The notes beneath the pieces are model-generated. The model was not told the DNA's origin and made no database searches. It was given only the letters and a program-made list of their open reading frames with translations. From JAFDXJ01 sp038257845 (lineage in GTDB: Bacteria > Bacteroidota > Bacteroidia > Chitinophagales > Chitinophagaceae), in assembly GCA_038257845.1 (NCBI GenBank), contig JBBSQL010000020.1:1-49644 (forward strand): 49,644 bases of DNA. The letters run 5' to 3'. The position numbers and the translations under genes were made by a program. Each line of letters begins with the position of its first letter. Within the stretch, counting starts at the first letter, position 1. Of this stretch, positions 43,655-49,644 are shown piece by piece.

Positions 43655-43813
43655 TTATGATCCTCTCTGTGAACCGCCAGTCAATTTTGGATTCCTGTTC
43701 ATGGCCTTGGAAACGACATTTACTTTTGTGCCGGGCAAGGCTGTTTTTGACTTTTGAACGGTACTTTTCTTTTTATTTTTTCCTTCCTTCGTATTATGAT
43801 TTGGTAAAGACAT
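43655..43813 (-). CDS. 52-residue basic small protein
   Basis: A short frame on the minus strand in an otherwise gene-free 375-bp gap: it starts MSLPNHNTKEGKNKKKS and ends MNRNPKLTGGSQRGS, with about a fifth Lys/Arg and no hydrophobic core. The length, Lys-rich start and TATTTTTG box upstream on the minus strand (43884-43877) favour a real gene, possibly nucleic-acid binding, but no family is recognised. The rest of the gap (to 43985) shows only AT-rich promoter-like sequence ahead of acs. Confidence 0.45.
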   Translation of the reverse strand: MSLPNHNTKEGKNKKKSTVQKSKTALPGTKVNVVSKAMNRNPKLTGGSQRGS

Positions 43814-43985
43814 ATTGTTGGTTTTAATTTTAAAATTGAATATTTTAAAAACTTTGATTCCGGTTATTTATTGCTTCAAAAATACTATAAACTATACGAA
43901 CCCATTTCTGAATACATGTAAAGTTTTTTAAAAATATATTTTATGATAAAAAGAATGAAGTAAATTTAGCCTTAAAATTTCAGGC

Positions 43986-45905
43986 ATGGCATATTCTTAT
44001 CAAATTAAATCATTAGATGAATACCGGGAAGCATACCGGGAAAGTATTGAAAACCCGGAAGAATTTTGGAATAAGATCGCAGAAACTTTTACCTGGTATA
44101 AAAAATGGGACAAAGCATTGGAATGGAATTTCCGGGAACCTAAAATTGAATGGTTTCGGGGTGGAAAACTGAACATTACAGAAAATTGCCTGGACAGGCA
44201 TTTATCCGATAAAGCCGATCAGACTGCGCTTATTTGGGAGCCCAATGATCCTTCTCATGAAACAAAAAGCTTTACCTATAAAGAACTTCACCGGCAGGTT
44301 TGCCGTTTTGCAAATGTGTTGAAAAATAATGGTGTGCTTAAGGGCGACCGGGTTTGCATTTATATGGGCATGGTGCCTGAATTGGCTATTTCATTACTCG
44401 CCTGTGCCCGAATTGGTGCAATTCATTCAGTCATCTTTGGAGGATTTAGCGCACAAAGTATTTTGGACCGCCTGCAGGATGCAGGCGCAACTTATATAAT
44501 TACCTGTGATGGTGCTTTTCGTGGTTCAAAAATAATTCCACTAAAAATAATCATTGATGATGCACTTGAAACTTTTTCTTCCATAAAAAAAGTCATTGTA
44601 TTTAAACATACAAATTCAGAAATAACAATGATCCCGGGGAGAGATGTATGGTGGGAAGATGAAATGAATAAATTGGGAGAAAAAGATGACAATTTTCAAC
44701 CTGAAATGATGGATGCTGAAGACCCGTTATTTATTTTATACACTTCCGGTTCCACAGGAAAACCGAAGGGAGTAGTTCATACAACTGCTGGTTATATGAT
44801 CTTTACCAATTACACTTTTGTAAATGTATTTCAATATCAGCCCGGGGATATTTTTTTCTGCACCGCTGATATAGGCTGGGTTACAGGCCATAGTTATATT
44901 GTGTATGGGCCTTTATCTGCCGGCGCCGTATCACTCATGTTTGAAGGTGTTCCTACCTGGCCGGATGCAGGTAGGTTTTGGGATATTGTAGATAAATATA
45001 AGGTCAACATTTTTTATACTGCGCCCACTGCCATTCGCAGCCTGATGGGTTTCGGCACAGCACCATTGGAGGGAAAAGATCTTTCTTCACTGAAGATTTT
45101 AGGCACCGTTGGTGAACCAATAAATATTGAAGCCTGGGAATGGTATGACAAGTATATCGGTAAAAATAAATGCCCAATTGTAGATACCTGGTGGCAAACT
45201 GAAACGGGCGGCATACTCATTTCAAATTTGGCCGGCATCACCCCATCCCGGCCATGCTGGGCAACTTTGCCTATGCCCGGCGTACAACCGGTTTTGGTAA
45301 ATGAGGAAGGAAAAGAAGTAACAGCCACAGAAGATGGTTTGTTTAAAGGCAACTTATGTATGAAAGGTCCATGGCCTGCTATTTTGCGGACCACATATGG
45401 TGATCATGAAAGGTTCAAACTAAATTATTTCAGTACTTATCCCGGTTTGTACTTTTCCGGCGATGGCGCTTTAAAAGATAAGGAAGGAAATTTCAGGATT
45501 ACCGGCCGCGTGGATGATGTCCTGAATATCAGTGGCCACCGTATCGGAACTGCTGAAGTGGAGAATGCCATCAACATGAGCGAAGGTGTTGTGGAAAGTG
45601 CGGTTGTAGCTTTTCCGCACGATATAAAAGGCCATGGAATTTATGCATTTGTAATTTTAGATGGTGAAAAACCTTCAGGAAACCAGGCTGAACAAAAAAT
45701 CCGGGATATGGTTGCTGAGCAGATCGGGCATTTTGCCAAGCCGGATAAAATTCAGATTGTACGCGGGCTTCCCAAAACGAGGAGCGGGAAAATCATGCGA
45801 CGGATTCTCCGGAAAATTGCCGAAGGTGAAACGGAAAATCTGGGAGATACCACTTCCTTACTGGACCCTGAAATCGTTGCAGAAATACTGAAAGAAAAAC
45901 TATAA
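43986..45905 (+). CDS. acs: acetyl-CoA synthetase
   Basis: Activates acetate with ATP and CoA. The 639-residue AMP-forming ligase has LYTSGSTGKPKGVVHTTAG (P-loop-like AMP motif), GDIFFCTADIGWVTGHSYI, TWWQTETGG (acetate pocket Trp included), YFSGDGALKDKEG and the regulatory lysine K602 in TRSGKIMRRILRK, the site acetylated in family members. Length and start (MAYSYQIKSLDEYREAYRE) are normal. It stands alone between the small basic ORF and the ECF operon. A near-consensus TAAATTTA lies 17 nt before the ATG. Confidence 0.95.
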   Translation: MAYSYQIKSLDEYREAYRESIENPEEFWNKIAETFTWYKKWDKALEWNFREPKIEWFRGGKLNITENCLDRHLSDKADQTALIWEPNDPSHETKSFTYKELHRQVCRFANVLKNNGVLKGDRVCIYMGMVPELAISLLACARIGAIHSVIFGGFSAQSILDRLQDAGATYIITCDGAFRGSKIIPLKIIIDDALETFSSIKKVIVFKHTNSEITMIPGRDVWWEDEMNKLGEKDDNFQPEMMDAEDPLFILYTSGSTGKPKGVVHTTAGYMIFTNYTFVNVFQYQPGDIFFCTADIGWVTGHSYIVYGPLSAGAVSLMFEGVPTWPDAGRFWDIVDKYKVNIFYTAPTAIRSLMGFGTAPLEGKDLSSLKILGTVGEPINIEAWEWYDKYIGKNKCPIVDTWWQTETGGILISNLAGITPSRPCWATLPMPGVQPVLVNEEGKEVTATEDGLFKGNLCMKGPWPAILRTTYGDHERFKLNYFSTYPGLYFSGDGALKDKEGNFRITGRVDDVLNISGHRIGTAEVENAINMSEGVVESAVVAFPHDIKGHGIYAFVILDGEKPSGNQAEQKIRDMVAEQIGHFAKPDKIQIVRGLPKTRSGKIMRRILRKIAEGETENLGDTTSLLDPEIVAEILKEKL

Positions 45906-45992
45906 CCTTTTGTACAAATGCAGAACTTAAACTTTTTCTTAATATTGGCATCTTATTAGAAAGCATTTCATATCAGCAAAACATTTCCCTGC

Positions 45993-46538
45993 ATGTATCC
46001 AGACGATAAGGAACTATTAGAAGAATTTAAATTACCAGCAAGCCGGGAAAAAGCATTTACCTTAATTGTAAAGAAATACCAGGAAAAATTGTACTGGCAT
46101 ATCCGGCGACTGGTAATCACTCATGATGATACAGATGATGTTTTGCAAAATGTTTTTATTAAAGTTTGGAATGCATTGGAAAATTTTCGCGGGGATAGTC
46201 AGCTTTTTACCTGGATGTACCGTATCGCCACGAATGAATGCCTGACTTTTTTGGAACAGCAAAAGAAAAGGTCTTCCGTTTCTTTAAGTGATGAGGAATC
46301 CGGGCTGGCTAATAAAATTATAGCTGATAAAAATTTCGACGCGTCAAAACTTGAATGGAAACTGCAATTGGCCATCCAACAATTACCGGAAAAACAAAGA
46401 CTGGTTTTTAACCTGCGATATTATGATGAAATGCCTTATGAAAAAATGAGTAAAATACTTGAAACAAGTGAAGGGGCACTGAAAGCGAGCTATCATCATG
46501 CGGCTAAAAAAGTGGAAGCATTTTTAAAAGAAAATTAA
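45993..46538 (+). CDS. ECF-type RNA polymerase sigma factor
   Basis: A 181-residue group IV sigma factor. Region 2 (about 25-90) includes DDTDDVLQNVFIKVWNALENFRGDSQLFTWMYRIATNECL; region 4 (about 128-178) includes LPEKQRLVFNLRYYDEMPYEKMSKIL and a helix-turn-helix with GALKASYHHAAKK. The next two genes follow 35 and 12 nt downstream, the second with one membrane helix and the third exported, an arrangement typical of a sigma/anti-sigma/periplasmic sensor unit. Target promoters are unknown. Confidence 0.92.
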   Translation: MYPDDKELLEEFKLPASREKAFTLIVKKYQEKLYWHIRRLVITHDDTDDVLQNVFIKVWNALENFRGDSQLFTWMYRIATNECLTFLEQQKKRSSVSLSDEESGLANKIIADKNFDASKLEWKLQLAIQQLPEKQRLVFNLRYYDEMPYEKMSKILETSEGALKASYHHAAKKVEAFLKEN

Positions 46539-46573
46539 ACTTTGGTATAAATTAATGGTCTAAAACAGGCGCT

Positions 46574-47296
46574 ATGAAAGATGGAGAACATACACGGCAG
46601 GAATTGAAAGGCATAAGCCCTTTATTAGCTGGTATTTCGAACAACATGTTGAATGAAATACCGGATGGTTATTTTAATGACCTCAGTGAAAGAATTCTTG
46701 CTAAAATCCTGGAAAACCCGGTTTACCTTCCTGCTATTCAATTGCCATTTTCTGCGCCAGTCGGTTACTTTGAATCTTTGCCTCACACTATTTTGAAAAA
46801 AATCAAAGCCGGAAATGCAGGAGCGGAAGAAATGAATAGGAGTGAAGAATTGGACGAAATTGCACCAATCCTCGCTTTCGTTTCAAAAAGGAATGTTTAT
46901 TCAGTTGATGAAAATTATTTTGATAAATGGAAATGGGATTTTGTTTCCTCCAAAGAAAAGTCACCTGCAAAAATTATTTCTTTTCCTCAATGGGCACAAT
47001 ACCTAGTAGCTGCTTCTGTATTTGTGATCATTGCAATAAGCGCCGTTTTTTATGTAGGAAATAAGAGTTTGCCCGCTCAAGCCGGCAATTCTTTCGCGGA
47101 AGAAGTTCAAAAACTGCCGGATTCTGCAATCACAGATTATTTGCAATCAGCACCTGTTTATAGTATTGGAGTAAATACACCAGTAAATCAACAATTAGAC
47201 GTCAATTCATTATTATATAACATTAGTGATCAACAAATTGAAGAATATTTGGACGATACAAAAGATATTTCAACGCCCCCGGGACGTAATATTTAA
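46574..47296 (+). CDS. membrane protein, putative anti-sigma factor
   Basis: A 240-residue protein with one membrane helix near residues 140-162 (YLVAASVFVIIAISAVFYVG). The cytosolic N-terminal part has repeated PxGYF-type motifs (DGYFNDLSERIL, VGYFESLP, ENYFDKWKWDF), seen in Bacteroidota proteins encoded after ECF sigma genes. It lacks the HxxxCxxC zinc motif of classical ZAS anti-sigma factors. Assignment as the anti-sigma partner rests on position and topology. The following gene begins 12 nt later. Confidence 0.75.
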   Translation: MKDGEHTRQELKGISPLLAGISNNMLNEIPDGYFNDLSERILAKILENPVYLPAIQLPFSAPVGYFESLPHTILKKIKAGNAGAEEMNRSEELDEIAPILAFVSKRNVYSVDENYFDKWKWDFVSSKEKSPAKIISFPQWAQYLVAASVFVIIAISAVFYVGNKSLPAQAGNSFAEEVQKLPDSAITDYLQSAPVYSIGVNTPVNQQLDVNSLLYNISDQQIEEYLDDTKDISTPPGRNI

Positions 47297-47308
47297 ATTT
47301 TATTAAAA

Positions 47309-47740
47309 ATGAAAAAATTATTTATAATATTTTTTGCATTGCTAATTCAGCAGTACATTTGTTTCGCACAACCGGGTGGAAGTGATGAACAGGTGGAGTT
47401 GGTGAAAATGGCTTATATCACAAATCAATTGAATTTAACTCCCGGTGAAGCTGCCCGATTTTGGCCGGTTTATAATCAATATTACAACGAGTTAAAACAG
47501 GCCAGGGCAAAAAACCAAAATGATGAAATAGCATATAGCCAACAGGTTTTAAATATACAGAAGAAGTATAAAAATAATTTTCAGCAGATATTAGGAAATA
47601 ATTCAAACAGGGTAAATAAAGCATTTGTCGCAGAAAGAGGATTCAGGGATTTGTTGAAAAATGAACAAAAGAAAAGACAGATTCAAAATATTCGAAAACC
47701 GCCCAAACGAAATGGAAATAAAGGCGGCAAAAACATTTAA
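47309..47740 (+). CDS. periplasmic Spy/CpxP-like helical protein
   Basis: A 143-residue protein with a signal peptide (MKKLFIIFFALLIQQYICFA). The mature part is helical with LNLTPGEAARFWPVYNQYY, similar to the LTxxQ-type region of Spy/CpxP chaperones and to a family often found downstream of ECF sigma genes in Bacteroidota. It has a Lys/Arg/Asn-rich tail (KPPKRNGNKGGKN). Third gene of the sigma operon; it may sense envelope stress. It is followed by a terminator. Confidence 0.8.
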   Translation: MKKLFIIFFALLIQQYICFAQPGGSDEQVELVKMAYITNQLNLTPGEAARFWPVYNQYYNELKQARAKNQNDEIAYSQQVLNIQKKYKNNFQQILGNNSNRVNKAFVAERGFRDLLKNEQKKRQIQNIRKPPKRNGNKGGKNI

Positions 47741-47766
47741 TTAGGTGTTTTTCATAGGTTAGCAAC

Positions 47767-47800
47767 GGCCAGCTCTTTTTAGGGCGGGCCTATTTTTTTT
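47767..47800 (+). terminator. intrinsic terminator of the sigma-factor operon
   Basis: Stem GGCCAGCTCT/AGGGCGGGCC (one A-G mismatch, one U-G pair) with a 4-nt T loop, followed by TATTTTTTTT. It overlaps the last codon of the convergent gene starting at 47799. Confidence 0.8.
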
Positions 47801-48542
47801 ATACCTGGTTTTGAAAAACTGGCTTTTTTACATCATGATAAAATAGAAATGACCATTTTTCAAGATTTCCCTGTTGCCACCATTGTTGTCTTAATTGCAT
47901 ACTTATCCTGCCATCATGATCATATTTGGCAATCACTTTATTTTTCATTTGCTGTAACTGTGGCGCTTCGTCCCCGCCATAAAAAATTATTTCTCCTTTT
48001 TCTTTGATCAAAAAAACCTGGTGAAATGGAGAATGGCCACCGGATAAACTGTAGTAAATATAATCATCTATTTTGCCTGAGCCATTGAGGATTATTACTT
48101 TTTCATTTTGTTCAAGAAATACAATGACTTGCGGTAAATAGGAGGTAGCTGATTTTTTTGCTGCATATTCCAGTTCCTTTTGTTGCACATAATATGTGGC
48201 GAGAGGAAATGTGGGTTTGAGATTGCCGAACTGATCAGTAAAACAGATACCCCCTGCATGATCTTTATGCAAATGTGATAATAAAACTTTGGTGATTTTT
48301 TCAGGTGAAATATTGAGCTTTTCCAGGTTTGCATAGATTTGCAAAACATCATTTTTTTTAAAACCAAGTCCTGTGTCCAATAAAATATAATCGCTTTCTG
48401 TAATGACCAGGAAGGGTTGCACTTCTACGAGCAAACTACCAACAGGCCTTTGTTGTAATTCATCCTGGCCTACCATAAATGGTTGAAAAATTTTTGTCCG
48501 GTCAACTGTAAAAACGCCTTCCGGCAAGGGAATAATTTGCAT
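47799..48542 (-). CDS. metallo-beta-lactamase-fold hydrolase
   Basis: A 247-residue MBL-fold protein with the dinuclear zinc motif SHLHKDHAGG (H90, H92, D94, H95), a further His in SLSGGHSPFHQ and an Asp in FYGGDEAPQ. The fold covers lactonases, glyoxalase II-like enzymes and others; which reaction applies is unclear. No signal peptide, so cytosolic. It lies 40 nt downstream of rodA in the same direction, so co-transcription is possible. The convergent neighbour's terminator abuts its stop codon. Confidence 0.85.
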   Translation of the reverse strand: MQIIPLPEGVFTVDRTKIFQPFMVGQDELQQRPVGSLLVEVQPFLVITESDYILLDTGLGFKKNDVLQIYANLEKLNISPEKITKVLLSHLHKDHAGGICFTDQFGNLKPTFPLATYYVQQKELEYAAKKSATSYLPQVIVFLEQNEKVIILNGSGKIDDYIYYSLSGGHSPFHQVFLIKEKGEIIFYGGDEAPQLQQMKNKVIAKYDHDGRISMQLRQQWWQQGNLEKWSFLFYHDVKKPVFQNQV

Positions 48543-48582
48543 ACTGGAAATGATCGTTTAAAATTTTGATTAAATTGTTTTT

Positions 48583-49644
48583 TCAGCGAAGCACCATTTG
48601 CCTGTCCGCATCCAGCCGCACCAGGATAAAAAGTAAAATGGTGAATGTCAGTAATGAAGAACCACCATAACTGATCAAAGGTAAGGGGATGCCAATGATC
48701 GGGAAAAGCCCGATGGTCATACAAACATTTACACTGATATGAAAAAATAAAATACTGGCAACACTATAGGCATAGACCCGGCTGAATGTGCTTCGTTGTC
48801 GTTCGGCTATTTGAATGATTCGAAAAAGTAATACAAGGTACAGTAGTAAAAAAATAATACAACCTGCAAATCCAAATGCTTCGCCGAGTGAGGTGAAAAT
48901 GAAATCTGTATGTTGTTCCGGTACATACCTTCCCCTTGTTTGAGTTCCTTTTAAAAATCCGCTACCCAGGAAGCCACCGGAGCCAATAGCGATTTTGCTT
49001 TGTCGCACATTATAATCATCCGGCTTATGTACAACTTTATCTTTACTTTCCAATTTTACAGCACTTTTATTCAGGCTGCAATCATAGTCCTTTCCGACCA
49101 TACTGTATATCCGCTGGCTTTGATAACACTGAAAAACGTTATTAAATATGTAAGGTACAGCCACGCGTTGTATGCTCACACATACAACCCAAATACCAAC
49201 GATCATTACTAATAAACCTTTATCTCTTTTCACCTGCCTTCGCATAAAAAATATCACTGCGCCGGCAATAAGCGTTAGAATGATCGCGAGCAAATTGGGT
49301 TCCATAACGAGCGTTGCGACAACTAATGCGCCGAAAGAAAAACCAATGATTAAAAAAATTCCCGGTAAACCTTCGCGGTACATGACAATGAAAAAACTCA
49401 GGTAAACCAATGCAAGGCCGGTTTCATTTTGCATGATTGAAATGGCTGCTGGTGCAAGCACAATAGCTGCTGCAATGGCTTGTGAGCGCAGTTTTGTAAA
49501 AACCATATCCTGCCGGGAAATAAATTTTGAGAGTGCCAGGGCTGTGAATATTTTACACAATTCTGCGGGTTGTATATTAAAACCGCCACCTAATGGCAAC
49601 CAGCTTCTTGAACCATTAATATTTTTGCCAAAAAAAAGTGTGGC
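48583..49644 (-). CDS. rodA: rod shape-determining protein RodA (5' partial)
   Basis: SEDS-family peptidoglycan glycosyltransferase working with PBP2 in cell elongation. The frame is open to the right window edge and continues upstream as ...LFFGKNINGSRSWLPLGGGF, the SEDS signature, so the N-terminal membrane segments lie outside. Visible: the conserved QPAELCK with its Glu, LRSQAIAAAIVLAPAAISIMQNETG, and the C-terminal VNVCMTIGLFPIIGIPLPLISYGGSSLLTF. FtsW has similar motifs, but the long loop of charged residues near the middle (KDYDCSLNKSAVKLESKDKV) and the sequence context fit RodA better. About 354 residues are present. Confidence 0.92.
   Translation of the reverse strand, partial: ATLFFGKNINGSRSWLPLGGGFNIQPAELCKIFTALALSKFISRQDMVFTKLRSQAIAAAIVLAPAAISIMQNETGLALVYLSFFIVMYREGLPGIFLIIGFSFGALVVATLVMEPNLLAIILTLIAGAVIFFMRRQVKRDKGLLVMIVGIWVVCVSIQRVAVPYIFNNVFQCYQSQRIYSMVGKDYDCSLNKSAVKLESKDKVVHKPDDYNVRQSKIAIGSGGFLGSGFLKGTQTRGRYVPEQHTDFIFTSLGEAFGFAGCIIFLLLYLVLLFRIIQIAERQRSTFSRVYAYSVASILFFHISVNVCMTIGLFPIIGIPLPLISYGGSSLLTFTILLFILVRLDADRQMVLR

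Noticed and set aside
45014..45394. Minus-strand 126-codon frame inside acs
   Set aside because: Antisense to the acetyl-CoA synthetase active-site region, without signals of its own.
1..49644. CRISPR arrays, tRNA/rRNA genes, insertion sequences and prophage
   Set aside because: Looked for direct-repeat arrays, T-loop/acceptor patterns, transposase or phage motifs and found none.

Overview
The window is an AT-rich stretch of chromosome from a member of the Bacteroidota, most likely the Chitinophagaceae or close kin. Supporting signs are the gliding-motility ABC transporter genes gldA, gldF and gldG, a MurF-alanine racemase fusion, many Bacteroidota-type promoters (TTG, about 20 bp, TAnnTTTG), single-chain class II glycyl-tRNA synthetase, and many short lipoprotein signals. 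I see no tRNA, rRNA, insertion sequence, prophage or CRISPR array. It is mostly core chromosome with small accessory patches.

Layout. 1-7.4 kb: a partial flavoprotein, glyA on the minus strand, then a plus-strand run (sugar nucleotidyltransferase, FabK-like flavin oxidoreductase, class I dihydroorotase, short MutS-like ATPase). 7.5-11.5 kb: a DUF1569 protein, a small membrane protein, and a three-gene minus-strand operon for arsenosugar synthesis (peroxidase-like protein, radical SAM ArsS, TIGR04282 transferase), with a purine nucleoside phosphorylase diverging from it. 11.5-17.5 kb: a lipoprotein, a DPP IV-type peptidase, a secreted GH127-like arabinofuranosidase, and lspA. 17.5-25.5 kb: murF-alr, terC, gldG-gldF, the second arsenosugar glycosyltransferase (TIGR04283) standing apart from the first, and a DUF5009 membrane protein. 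25.6-32.7 kb: fabH, a lipid kinase, a saccharopine dehydrogenase-like protein, a pnuC/nicotinamide riboside kinase pair with a palindrome over its promoter, glyS, a small coiled-coil membrane protein and an FNR-type reductase. 32.8-40.5 kb: mfd, then three secreted lipoproteins with esterase-type folds (two are tandem paralogues), a 68-residue protein and an outer-membrane protein remnant. 40.6-49.6 kb: gyrB, gldA, a 52-codon basic ORF, acs, an ECF sigma/putative anti-sigma/Spy-like operon, a metallo-beta-lactamase-fold hydrolase and a partial rodA.

How they fit together. GldA (43 kb) should power GldF/GldG (21-23.5 kb), although the genes are about 19 kb apart. MurF-Alr, LspA and RodA serve cell envelope growth. 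ArsS, TIGR04282, TIGR04283 and the peroxidase-like protein form most of the arsenosugar gene set; the arsenite methyltransferase ArsM is not in the window. The neighbouring nucleoside phosphorylase carries Asp where human PNP has the base-specifying Asn243, so it might act on adenosine-type intermediates. PnuC and the kinase import and phosphorylate nicotinamide riboside.

The most notable points are the split arsenosugar gene set with this phosphorylase, a dihydroorotase with Gln for the first metal-binding His, the pnuC palindrome, several -7 boxes so close to start codons that the mRNAs would be leaderless or nearly so, and the cluster of secreted esterase-like lipoproteins. No clear-cut new defence or mobile system is visible.
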